This document shows, one piece after another, positions 25,028-32,468 of a stretch of DNA of 64,000 bases (the first letter of the stretch is position 1; every line of letters starts with the position of its first letter). Position numbers and translations under genes: made by a program. Under the pieces are notes generated by a model that was not told where the DNA came from, searched no databases, and was given only the letters and a program-made list of their open reading frames with translations. Source of the DNA: Paenibacillus sp. NEAU-GSW1 (GTDB taxonomy: Bacteria; Bacillota; Bacilli; Paenibacillales; Paenibacillaceae); contig NZ_WOVL01000022.1 of the NCBI RefSeq assembly GCF_009737085.1, forward strand, positions 1-64,000, in the 5' to 3' direction.

Positions 25028-25615
25028 TTATGCGTAATTTTTCATTCCGCGCCAATAAGCGATCAACGCCTTATTGATGCTGTCGTCCAGCTTCACCGGC
25101 ATGCCGAAGCCGCCGGCGAGCTCCAACGAGGCAAAGCCATGCATAATGCTGCGCAATCCGCGCACAAGATGAATCGCCTCTTCCTCCTCTAGCGCCTCTC
25201 CCCTAATCAGCTGAATCATAAGCGCCACCAGTTCGTCGCTTACTTCTCTCAGTTCTGCTGCCGTTTCAGCATCCTCGCTCGCTCCGTCATGCACAGAAGA
25301 AAGCGTTGCTTCATATAGACCGGGATGCTGCCTTGCAAAGCCGATGTACGCTTGCCCGACGGCTAATACGGCATCCTCCCCGGAGCGGCCGACAGCGGCC
25401 CGCATCAGTCTGTCGTTGAGACGATTCAAACCGAATACGGCCAACTTGCAGCGCAAACCGTTTAATCCGTTAATGTGGTTATATAGCGACGGAGAACGGA
25501 CCCCGAGCGTCTGCGACAGCGAAGCGAGCGTCACCTCCTGCATTCCCTTTTTATCAGCGATAGCGGCGGCGGCCTCCAGTATCGTTTGTAGATCCAGTCC
25601 TGCGCGTGGCGACAT
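25028..25615 (-). CDS. TetR/AcrR-family repressor
   Basis: A 195-residue regulator. The N-terminal helix-turn-helix (about residues 10-55) contains TLASLSQTLGVRSPSLYNHING. The C-terminal ligand domain resembles TetR_C_33/WHG-type domains (LRSIMHGFASLELAGGFGM). The ATG lies one base after the stop of the metallo-beta-lactamase gene, with AAGGAG inside that gene's end, so the two are co-translated. Two AACTAAT-N3-ATTAGTT palindromes upstream of the operon are its probable autoregulatory operators. Confidence 0.88.
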   Translation of the reverse strand: MSPRAGLDLQTILEAAAAIADKKGMQEVTLASLSQTLGVRSPSLYNHINGLNGLRCKLAVFGLNRLNDRLMRAAVGRSGEDAVLAVGQAYIGFARQHPGLYEATLSSVHDGASEDAETAAELREVSDELVALMIQLIRGEALEEEEAIHLVRGLRSIMHGFASLELAGGFGMPVKLDDSINKALIAYWRGMKNYA

Positions 25616-25616
25616 A

Positions 25617-26357
25617 TCATTTCTCCTTTGACGTATTCATCTGTTTCTCCGCTTCGGCAATTGCTTGCCTCATGGCAGCTGCCGGCTCCTGAAGCAAATC
25701 TCCATGGCCTACAGCAAGCACGGACGGATTCAAGGCAAGCAGCTTTCGAGCGCTGTTAACGGAAGCTTCCTTATTCCACGTAGCCCAAGCCGGGAACGGG
25801 AACCATGGCCGCAGATGACCGCTCACCGCAACCCCGCCCCTTGTCTGGAAGGCGTCTCCGGCAATAAGCGCGCCGCTTCTTTCATCCAAAAAAGCCATCG
25901 ATCCCGGCGTATGACCCGGGGCGGCTACAGCCAGCAGCGATCCGATTCTGTCGCCATCCTGCAGCAAAGTATCCGGCACCGTTCTAATCGCTCCAGGCTT
26001 CGGAATGCCGCCCCTCAGCGGCGTATTCGGTTCACCCGAATCAAGCGACCGTTCGCCGGCGAGCAAGCGGGCATCTCTTGCCGAAATGCAAACAGCGGCT
26101 GCGGGAAACCGTATTTTCAATGCGTCCAGCGCTCCGATATGATCCCCATGCGCATGCGTCAGCACAATTCGTGCAACCGGCTTTCCTTTACCGATGCTTT
26201 CCGCCGCTTTGCTAATCGCATCTGCGCTGTTCGGCAGCGCTGCATCTATAAGCGTCAGCCCGTCTTCTTCCTCTACCAGATAACAGTTCACCGGAAATAA
26301 TGAAGGCATAAACGTAAGCTGATAAACGAAACTGGAGCCAGAACGAGTCAATCTCAT
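25617..26357 (-). CDS. MBL-fold metallo-hydrolase
   Basis: A 246-residue metallo-beta-lactamase-fold protein. The zinc motif THAHGDHIG (His68, His70, Asp72, His73) is followed by GHTPGS, GDAF and a C-terminal GHGD, giving a full two-metal site. This glyoxalase-II-like subfamily includes lactonases and thioester hydrolases; the substrate is unknown. AAAGGTGG favours ATG 26357 over ATG 26378. It is the first gene of a two-gene operon with the TetR repressor. Confidence 0.87.
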   Translation of the reverse strand: MRLTRSGSSFVYQLTFMPSLFPVNCYLVEEEDGLTLIDAALPNSADAISKAAESIGKGKPVARIVLTHAHGDHIGALDALKIRFPAAAVCISARDARLLAGERSLDSGEPNTPLRGGIPKPGAIRTVPDTLLQDGDRIGSLLAVAAPGHTPGSMAFLDERSGALIAGDAFQTRGGVAVSGHLRPWFPFPAWATWNKEASVNSARKLLALNPSVLAVGHGDLLQEPAAAMRQAIAEAEKQMNTSKEK

Positions 26358-26382
26358 ATCAACTAACCACCTTTGCATTTAA

Positions 26383-26399
26383 ACTAATATTATTAGTTA
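26383..26399. promoter_or_regulatory. palindromic operator 1 (probable TetR site)
   Basis: AACTAAT-ATT-ATTAGTT, a perfect 7+3+7 inverted repeat immediately upstream of the MBL gene's ribosome-binding site. Confidence 0.7.
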
Positions 26400-26404
26400 A
26401 ATAA

Positions 26405-26427
26405 TAAACTAATACCATTAGTTTATG
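26405..26427. promoter_or_regulatory. palindromic operator 2 (probable TetR site)
   Basis: The same AACTAAT-ACC-ATTAGTT core, extended to a 23-bp perfect palindrome. Its core starts exactly 25 bp after that of operator 1. Confidence 0.72.
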
Positions 26428-26439
26428 CAACCATTTTTT

Positions 26440-26652
26440 TTAAATGGGCTTGAGCTCGTACAACTGTTCTACGCGGCATCCAATTACAGCGGCAATTGAA
26501 ATGGCCGCCTTCAACGGCATAATTCTCTTGTTCTCCATATAGTCGGCAATCCGCTCCGGCTTATATTGCAAAGCTGCAGCCAGTTGCAAGGCGGTCATGC
26601 CCTTTTCGGCCAACCTTTCATCAAGCAGACAAATGCCAAGCTCAACCTTCAT
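26440..26652 (-). CDS. mini XRE/Cro-type HTH protein
   Basis: A 70-residue protein that is essentially one helix-turn-helix domain: LAEKGMTALQLAAAL, YKPERIADYMENKR, then PLKAAISIAAVIGCRVEQLYEL. This is the Cro/C1 five-helix pattern without a sensor domain. CAGGTGAG precedes the ATG at 26652, which overlaps the upstream FAH gene end by 11 bp. It is the last gene of the seven-gene operon running from 32008. Its targets are unknown. Confidence 0.7.
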   Translation of the reverse strand: MKVELGICLLDERLAEKGMTALQLAAALQYKPERIADYMENKRIMPLKAAISIAAVIGCRVEQLYELKPI

Positions 26653-27304
26653 ATCGCTCACCTGCGCCGACAAGGGCAATCCGATGGCGGAATTCGCCGA
26701 GCTCCGGACTTCTCAACTCAATGACATCGCCAATTGCGCATACTTTAGGATTGCTTGGCGTTCCCGTCAGTATGACGTCGTACGGATTCAGCGCCGTTAT
26801 ATGCGAAATATGCGAAATGAGCCAATTGACCGGATAGAGCATCGAAGCTGTACTGTCCTTCTGGACCGGTTCCCCGTTAACCCGCATTTCGAGAGTAATA
26901 TTTTGATGGTCGCGTACTTTGTCTGCCGATATAACAGGACCGATCGGCGTCATTTGATCGAACATTTTGAAACGGCCGTTATCCCAGTGGCTGCTTGCCG
27001 TCATATCGTTTGCAAGCGCATAACCGGCAATATAGTCGGCCGCTTCCGCTTCCGACACTCGTTCCGCACGTTTTCCGATAATGACGGCCATCTCAACCTC
27101 GCAAATAAATTCCGTAATGTCGGGAGAAATAAAGTTCGTACCCGCCGTTACGAGACTGCCCGGCGTTTTCATGAATAAGGATAAGCCGTCCTCCTCCTTC
27201 AACCCCTTCTCCTCGCGAAAAAGTTTAAAGTTCGGCCCTGTTCCAATCACTTTGCCTACGTTCTCGATCCACTGCCTTGAGCTAAGTTGTAATGCCATCG
27301 ACAT
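26642..27304 (-). CDS. fumarylacetoacetate hydrolase (FAH)-family protein
   Basis: A 220-residue protein matching the C-terminal FAH fold. It has the metal-binding ECEVEMAV-like stretch (FICEVEMAVIIGK), then GYALANDMTAS, MTPIGPVI and the end motif DVILTGTPSN. Such enzymes hydrolyse or decarboxylate acylpyruvates and sugar-acid breakdown products such as 2-keto-3-deoxy acids. ATG 27304 is the first plausible start after GGGAGG, although the spacing is long. Its neighbours are an SGNH hydrolase gene and a mini-XRE gene. Confidence 0.82.
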   Translation of the reverse strand: MSMALQLSSRQWIENVGKVIGTGPNFKLFREEKGLKEEDGLSLFMKTPGSLVTAGTNFISPDITEFICEVEMAVIIGKRAERVSEAEAADYIAGYALANDMTASSHWDNGRFKMFDQMTPIGPVISADKVRDHQNITLEMRVNGEPVQKDSTASMLYPVNWLISHISHITALNPYDVILTGTPSNPKVCAIGDVIELRSPELGEFRHRIALVGAGERYEG

Positions 27305-27330
27305 AAGTGAAGCTTGCCCTCCCAATTATA

Positions 27331-27984
27331 TTATTTGTTCCAATCGAACCCGATTGCGTTCAAAAAGGCTCGCGAAAGCACCATATGTCCCGCCGCTGTC
27401 GGATGAACGCGATCCCATGCCAGCGTTGCCGAATAAAGCTCGGTCAGCACTCCATTAAAGGCTGCTTGCGTATCGACGAATAGGCTGCCTGTATCCGCCG
27501 CGACTCGGCGAACGATTTCGCCGTAAGCGTCCATTGTTTTGCGCATCGCGTCATTTTCATTGCTTTCGATAAAGAATGGCGTCATGAGCACGATGCCTTT
27601 AACTCCCGCTTTCGTCTCCGCAACCAATTGGCGAAGCGTCGCCTCGTATTCGTCGGCGTAGACATGCCATTCTGTAATAAACGGCGTATCGTATTGTCTC
27701 CATACATCGTTCGTTCCAATCATCACCGACAGCCAGTCCGGCTTGCGGTCGATCACGTCCTCCTGCCATCTTTCCTTCAAGTCCCGAACGTTATTGCCGC
27801 TTGTGCCGACATTAACGACGCGAATGCCGAGCTCTGGATAGACCGCTTGCAGCAGCGCGTCAACGCCCGCGACATAGCCCTTCCCCAGCGCGCCGAATAG
27901 CCCTTCGCCTGCAGGCTTTGCACGATCGCAATCGGTAATGGAATCTCCGATGAACAACAGTTTTTGACCTTTTTCCAACAACAT
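27331..27984 (-). CDS. SGNH/GDSL hydrolase
   Basis: A 217-residue cytoplasmic esterase-type protein with all four SGNH blocks: GDSITD (Ser15), the Gly block GTSGNN, GTNDVW, and DRVHP (Asp191, His194). These enzymes deacetylate or de-esterify lipids and carbohydrates; in a sugar operon a carbohydrate acetyl esterase role is plausible. GGGAGAG precedes ATG 27984. It has no signal peptide. Confidence 0.86.
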   Translation of the reverse strand: MLLEKGQKLLFIGDSITDCDRAKPAGEGLFGALGKGYVAGVDALLQAVYPELGIRVVNVGTSGNNVRDLKERWQEDVIDRKPDWLSVMIGTNDVWRQYDTPFITEWHVYADEYEATLRQLVAETKAGVKGIVLMTPFFIESNENDAMRKTMDAYGEIVRRVAADTGSLFVDTQAAFNGVLTELYSATLAWDRVHPTAAGHMVLSRAFLNAIGFDWNK

Positions 27985-28011
27985 GACAACATCTCTCCCT
28001 GGAAAATATAA

Positions 28012-28848
28012 TTATACGGACGTTTGCCCGTTCTGGCGCTTGAACTGCTCGGGCGTCATACCTGCGTACTGTTTGAAAAGCCTGCTGAAATGAGCCAAAT
28101 GTTTAAAGCCGAGCCGAAAGCCGGCTTCGGTCACTGACAGCTCCGGCTCCAGCATAAACATCATTTTGGCCTCGTTAATTCTGCGCCTGTACATATAATT
28201 AAAGATCGTAACGCCCGTTACCTCCTTGAACAGCTTCGAAAGGTACGATTTGCTCATGTGCAGCTCCGCTTCCAGCTGCTCCATATGCAAATCCTCTTTA
28301 TAGCAGCTCTCAAGCCATGTAATGATCCGTTGAACCGCCGCTTCTTTATCGGAGGAAAACTCCCGCCGCTCCTTCAACGGCTGAGCGCATAAACCGTAAA
28401 TCAAATAGAGCAAATCGACGAATGCAAGCTGCAGCCTGTTTTCGCCGATTGAATCGCGACGAAGCTGATGCTTATGCATCAGCTCCAAAATTCGTTCCGC
28501 CTCGGCTTTATCCTCGCCGCAAAGACGCAAACGGTAGTTTTTCAATTGCTGGAACGGCTCGAGCAGATCGACCGCACGGGGCAGCTCCGCGTACGGCTTC
28601 ACTAATCCAGGATCGAAATGCACAATCGAGCGGATATAAGAAACCGAGGGATCGGCCTTCGGGCAGTGCAGCGTCATTCCGTACATGATGATGAGGTCGC
28701 CCGGAGCCATATGGTAAATGCTGTCCCCAATCAGGTAGTTGCATTTGCCTTCGTGAAAATAATAAACCTCATACCTCGTATGCGAATGGAAAATCGGTTC
28801 GATGGGCGTATCTGACCGGAAACTGTAATCCAGCATCGCCTCAGCCAC
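28012..28848 (-). CDS. AraC-family regulator with cupin sensor
   Basis: A 278-residue transcription factor. The N-terminal cupin (FHSHTRYEVYYFHEGKCNY, APGDLIIM) is followed by a C-terminal AraC double helix-turn-helix (LEAELHMSKSYLSKLFKE, VTEAGFRLGFKHLAHFSRLF). It lies within the operon and overlaps the preceding epimerase gene by 8 bp at GTG 28848; ATG 28836 is an alternative start. It probably regulates its own operon in response to a sugar-derived ligand. Confidence 0.85.
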   Translation of the reverse strand: MAEAMLDYSFRSDTPIEPIFHSHTRYEVYYFHEGKCNYLIGDSIYHMAPGDLIIMYGMTLHCPKADPSVSYIRSIVHFDPGLVKPYAELPRAVDLLEPFQQLKNYRLRLCGEDKAEAERILELMHKHQLRRDSIGENRLQLAFVDLLYLIYGLCAQPLKERREFSSDKEAAVQRIITWLESCYKEDLHMEQLEAELHMSKSYLSKLFKEVTGVTIFNYMYRRRINEAKMMFMLEPELSVTEAGFRLGFKHLAHFSRLFKQYAGMTPEQFKRQNGQTSV

Positions 28849-29701
28849 GATTCAGCAATTCCTTCATATAGCCGGCAAAATGCCGCAGCATTTCCGCAGA
28901 ATGCTCAAACTGGCCGCTAAAATCCTCGATGCCAAGGTAGCCGTCGTAGCCGACTGCTTGAAGGTCCTCGATCACTTGCTTCCAAGGCACTGCGCCTTCC
29001 TTCAGCCCCAGCCAATCTGTCTTCCAAACTTTGCTGCCGTCTGCGGCAATGCCCTCTTGACGCCATCCTGCGTTTTTCACATGGACATGCGCAAGGTACG
29101 GCCCCAGCAGCTCAAGTCCCATTCGATAGTTTTCGTAGCCTTCATGCACCATATTGCCGGGATCGTAAAGCACGCCGATATGGCTCGGATCAAGTCCCTC
29201 TACGAGCCGGTATGCGGCGGAAGCGCTGGCCGCAATCGTGTTGTGATGCGTCTCGATCAGCCCCTTCACGCCGTATTGGGCGCAAAGCGGCTGAGCGTCG
29301 CGCAAATAGGCGCGGGCCAGCTCGAACAGCTCGCCGAACGGCCGCGAGCGATCATAGCCCGGAACGCCGAGCCGAATCGTCGACGCCCCGATGCGCCGAG
29401 CCGCTTTCAACACCTCTTCGGCGGCGGCCAAATCGCCCGCAGTCAAATATGGCGTAACGCTAAGCGATTTAACGCCGTTCGCTTCCGCCGCTTGGCGCAG
29501 GCGATCAATCATCGCGTCGCCTTCCGATGGAAGCAGCGTACTCCGATTATTGCCCCAGAATGAAGGCTTCATCTGAGCGGCACCCTCCGGCGCATCTTTG
29601 TACCGCCATTCAATGGCATCGATTCCCGCTTCGCTTGCGGCTGCCGCCAATTCCTCAGGCGTCAGCTCAGGCGTAGACACAGTAAAAACCGACAATTTCA
29701 T
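28841..29701 (-). CDS. sugar phosphate isomerase/epimerase (TIM barrel)
   Basis: A 286-residue xylose-isomerase-like TIM barrel starting KLSVFTVSTPELTPEE. It has the metal-site segments GLIETHHNTIA, VLYDPGNMVHEG, AHVHVKNAGW and GIEDFSGQ. It is probably the isomerase partner of the two Gfo/Idh oxidoreductases encoded just upstream. GGGGAG suits the second ATG (29701) better than the first (29710). Confidence 0.82.
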   Translation of the reverse strand: MKLSVFTVSTPELTPEELAAAASEAGIDAIEWRYKDAPEGAAQMKPSFWGNNRSTLLPSEGDAMIDRLRQAAEANGVKSLSVTPYLTAGDLAAAEEVLKAARRIGASTIRLGVPGYDRSRPFGELFELARAYLRDAQPLCAQYGVKGLIETHHNTIAASASAAYRLVEGLDPSHIGVLYDPGNMVHEGYENYRMGLELLGPYLAHVHVKNAGWRQEGIAADGSKVWKTDWLGLKEGAVPWKQVIEDLQAVGYDGYLGIEDFSGQFEHSAEMLRHFAGYMKELLNRG

Positions 29702-29749
29702 TTTTTTCATTCTCCCCTCAAGAACGATGCGTACCGCCAGGTTCCTTCA

Positions 29750-30826
29750 CTATTCCACTCGAATCGCTTGCTTCTGCGCCAGCAAGCAAAGCTCCGCCGC
29801 TTTGAACGTATGCGCCTGGGTCATCGCAAGCTCCGTTCCGTTCAAGCAATCCAATATAAGCGCTCCGAAATACGGGAATCCGACCTTTCCCTTAACGTCG
29901 ATCTGCCGCTCGCCGTCGCCGTTGACGAGAAACAGGTTGTCTCCCGCCGCGCTTCTCGCGATATCCACATATTTACGCAGCTCGATATATCCGTTTGTGC
30001 CTACGATCATCGTCCTGCCGTCGCCCCATGTCGACAAGCCGTCCGGCGTAAACCAATCCACGCGCAGGAAGTTCGTCGCCCCGTTGTCGCCGACAAGCGT
30101 CGCATCGCCGTAATCTTCCAGCTCAGGATAAGCCTTGTTATTGTAATTCGCTACTTTGCTATGCTGGACGACCGCGTCCGCGCAGCCCGCATAGTAGAGA
30201 AACTGCTCGATTTGATGGCTGCCGATATCGCAAATAATGCCGCCGTATTTCTCCTTCTGGAAAAACCAGTCCGGCCGCATATGCGCGTTCAGCCGATGCG
30301 GGCCAAGTCCCATAACGTGAATGACTCGACCAATCGCCCCGTCCTTTACCAGCTGCCCGGCAAATTCGGCGCTCTCCACATGCAGACGCTCGCTGTAATA
30401 GACGGCATATTTGCGTCCGGTTTCAGCCGCAGCCGTTCGCGCTTCCGCTAATTGCTCCAAAGTCGTAAACGGCGTTTTATCGGTAAAATAGTGTTTGCCG
30501 TGCTTCATCACCTTTACGCCAAGCGGTCCGCGCTCGTTCGGCACCGCCGCCGCCGCGATAAGCTGAATTTCGGCATCCTGCAATATTTGCTGCTCCGACT
30601 CTGCTGGACGAACTTCAGGATACGTCTCGCAGAACGCTTTCACTTTCGCAGGATCGCGGTCATATACCCATTTCAGCATCGCTCCCGCTTCTCGCAGCCC
30701 ATTGCACATGCCGTAAATATGGCCGTGATCGAGCGACATCGCTGCGAATTGAAACTGCCCTTTCTCGACGACTGGGCGCGGTTTCCCTTGCGGAGCGTAA
30801 TTCATGCCGTTTGCTTTTGACATCAT
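29750..30826 (-). CDS. Gfo/Idh/MocA-family oxidoreductase
   Basis: A 358-residue protein. The nucleotide-binding fold is divergent (FAAMSLDHGHIYGMCNGL replaces the usual GxGxxG), but the family features HYFTDKTPFTT, GPHRLNAHMRPDW and CDIGSHQIEQFL are clear. The missing classical GxGxxG and the KTPF in place of EKP put it in a divergent subgroup. It lies 18 bp after the neighbouring Gfo/Idh gene. AAAGGACG precedes ATG 30826. Confidence 0.8.
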   Translation of the reverse strand: MMSKANGMNYAPQGKPRPVVEKGQFQFAAMSLDHGHIYGMCNGLREAGAMLKWVYDRDPAKVKAFCETYPEVRPAESEQQILQDAEIQLIAAAAVPNERGPLGVKVMKHGKHYFTDKTPFTTLEQLAEARTAAAETGRKYAVYYSERLHVESAEFAGQLVKDGAIGRVIHVMGLGPHRLNAHMRPDWFFQKEKYGGIICDIGSHQIEQFLYYAGCADAVVQHSKVANYNNKAYPELEDYGDATLVGDNGATNFLRVDWFTPDGLSTWGDGRTMIVGTNGYIELRKYVDIARSAAGDNLFLVNGDGERQIDVKGKVGFPYFGALILDCLNGTELAMTQAHTFKAAELCLLAQKQAIRVE

Positions 30827-30844
30827 CAATCGTCCTTTCCCGCC

Positions 30845-32008
30845 TCAGTGCGTCCCTTTTACGCTAAAATTTTCATAATGGCCGAGGTCCTTCTGCTGCT
30901 TCGATTTGGCAATTTGCTCTTGAAGCTTCTCATAGAACAAATCCTCGTTGATCGGCAGATCGACCCAATTGTCTGTCCATGTAGAGAGGAGCATTGCGTT
31001 AGAGATCGCCAATCCTTTAATGCCTTCCTCGCCCGGCGCCAAGAGCGGCGTTCCGTTAACGACCGCATTGACCCAATCCTGCGTAATTTCCTTATGCTGC
31101 CCGCCTCCGGCTTGAATCGGAACATCAAATTTCCAGCATTCCGGTTGGCCAAAGCCGCCCTTGTAACGGCTATTGAAATCCGACTCCAGCTCGCGAAGCC
31201 GCCAAAATGTCATTTGATCGTTCTCGATAACAATTTTACCGCGGTCCCCGGACACTTCGAACCGGTTCGTACCCGGCGCTTCAAAGGTCGAGGTGACAAA
31301 TACGCCGGTAGCTCCGTTTTCATACTCAACGTAGGCAGTCACGTCGTTCTCCACCTCGATATTGCGATGCTTGCCGAACTGGCAAAACGCGCGGATGCGC
31401 TTCGGCATAAGTCCTGTCGTCCACTGCCACAGATCGAGCTGATGCGGGTCCTGATTAATGAGCACGCCGCCGCCTTCGCCTGCCCATGTCGCGCGCCAGC
31501 CCCCGGAATCATAATAGCTTTGCGAACGATACCAATTCGTAATGATCCAGTTCGTCCGACGCACCTCGCCAAGCTCGCCGGAAGCAATCAAATCCTTTAG
31601 CTTTGCATAAAGCGGATTCGTGCGCTGATTGTACATAATGCCGAACACTTTTCCGCTGTGCGCCGCGGCTTCGTTCATCTCCCGAACTTGGCGCGTATAG
31701 ACGCCCGCCGGCTTCTCGATCAACACATGCAGTCCGCACTCCAAAGCGGCGGTCGCTTGCGCGGGATGATCGTAATGCGGCGTACAAATAAGTACGCCGT
31801 CTACTGTGCCAGAGCGAAACATCTCCTCCGGCGAACCAAACCGATGGATATGATCGCCCCACTGCTGCGCCGCCTCTGCGAGCCGTTCCGGCCGGACATC
31901 CGATACAGCCGTCAGTTCCGCTCCTTTTATGCCTCCTTCAATCAAATAACTTGCGTGTCCAGACCCCATATTTCCTAAACCGACTATGCCGATTCTCATC
32001 TTCGCCAA
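30845..32008 (-). CDS. Gfo/Idh/MocA-family oxidoreductase
   Basis: A 387-residue NAD(P)-dependent oxidoreductase. The Rossmann motif IGIVGLGNMGSGHASYL is followed by HVLIEKPAGVYT, and the active-site region reads GGVLINQDPHQLDLWQW. It acts on a sugar or sugar acid not identifiable from sequence. GAGGG ten bases upstream supports a TTG start at 32008; ATG 31999 is the alternative. It is the first gene of the seven-gene reverse operon, with a cre-like site about 80 bp upstream. Confidence 0.84.
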   Translation of the reverse strand: MAKMRIGIVGLGNMGSGHASYLIEGGIKGAELTAVSDVRPERLAEAAQQWGDHIHRFGSPEEMFRSGTVDGVLICTPHYDHPAQATAALECGLHVLIEKPAGVYTRQVREMNEAAAHSGKVFGIMYNQRTNPLYAKLKDLIASGELGEVRRTNWIITNWYRSQSYYDSGGWRATWAGEGGGVLINQDPHQLDLWQWTTGLMPKRIRAFCQFGKHRNIEVENDVTAYVEYENGATGVFVTSTFEAPGTNRFEVSGDRGKIVIENDQMTFWRLRELESDFNSRYKGGFGQPECWKFDVPIQAGGGQHKEITQDWVNAVVNGTPLLAPGEEGIKGLAISNAMLLSTWTDNWVDLPINEDLFYEKLQEQIAKSKQQKDLGHYENFSVKGTH

Positions 32009-32059
32009 AACCGAAACACCCTCTCTTCGTTCGAGTGATTAAGCTTTCTTTCTCAGTCC

Positions 32060-32091
32060 ATTGTAACATCGATGCTTTGAAAGCGCTTGAT
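32060..32091 (-). promoter_or_regulatory. cre-like CcpA site and -10 box of the seven-gene operon
   Basis: TGAAAGCGCTTGAT (32078-32091) matches the CcpA cre consensus TGWAARCGYTWNCW at 13 of 14 positions. A TACAAT -10 box (reverse strand, 32060-32065) lies just downstream, so a bound CcpA would block the promoter. Confidence 0.6.
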
Positions 32092-32214
32092 TGATAAGAG
32101 CCAATATCGCCCGTCATTTAACTGTCATTGTTCTAAATTGAATATTTCCTATGTTCTTTCCGCCATCCTCGACTGGCCTATTCTCCTCCGTAAAAAGCAC
32201 AATTTGTGATCATC

Positions 32215-32232
32215 TTGTGAAATCATTCACAA
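32215..32232. promoter_or_regulatory. Rex-type operator 1
   Basis: TTGTGAA-ATCA-TTCACAA, a perfect match to the Rex consensus TTGTGAA-N4-TTCACAA. It lies 5 bp upstream of the nox -35 box. Confidence 0.8.
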
Positions 32233-32237
32233 ACACC

Positions 32238-32266
32238 TTGTCAAAATGTTCCCTCTCGCATATGAT
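32238..32266 (+). promoter_or_regulatory. sigma-A promoter of the NADH oxidase gene
   Basis: TTGTCA (32238-32243) and TATGAT (32261-32266) have a 17-bp spacer. The start site would be near 32273, giving a leader of about 195 nt. The promoter is flanked by Rex-type operators 1 and 2. Confidence 0.65.
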
Positions 32267-32281
32267 AAATTCATCAAGAGG

Positions 32282-32299
32282 TTGTGAATTAAATCACAA
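32282..32299. promoter_or_regulatory. Rex-type operator 2
   Basis: TTGTGAA-TTAA-ATCACAA, with one mismatch to the Rex consensus. It lies about 10 bp after the predicted transcription start. Confidence 0.75.
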
Positions 32300-32319
32300 G
32301 TGGTTGGCGTAAATCTTGT

Positions 32320-32337
32320 TTGTGAAATGAATCACAA
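32320..32337. promoter_or_regulatory. Rex-type operator 3
   Basis: TTGTGAA-ATGA-ATCACAA, with one mismatch to the Rex consensus. It lies in the nox leader, 38 bp after operator 2 centre to centre. Confidence 0.72.
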
Positions 32338-32410
32338 ATCAAGGCCGCAACAACTCAAGCGCATGATCCCCTGCTCTGGCCAGCGTCAGTGCACGGAAGT
32401 GATCTCACTT

Positions 32411-32428
32411 TTGTGAATTAATTCACAA
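32411..32428. promoter_or_regulatory. Rex-type operator 4
   Basis: TTGTGAA-TTAA-TTCACAA, a perfect consensus match embedded in a 22-bp perfect palindrome (32409-32430). It ends 26 bp before the nox ribosome-binding site. Confidence 0.8.
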
Positions 32429-32468
32429 AACATCTCAAACCGGTTCACCATCCAAGGAGGAATTAACG

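Noticed and set aside
32215-32428. Reading the nox operators as Crp/Fnr sites
   Set aside because: TGTGA-N6-TCACA fits, but the extended TTGTGAA...TTCACAA symmetry and the NADH oxidase target favour Rex; kept as the main alternative.
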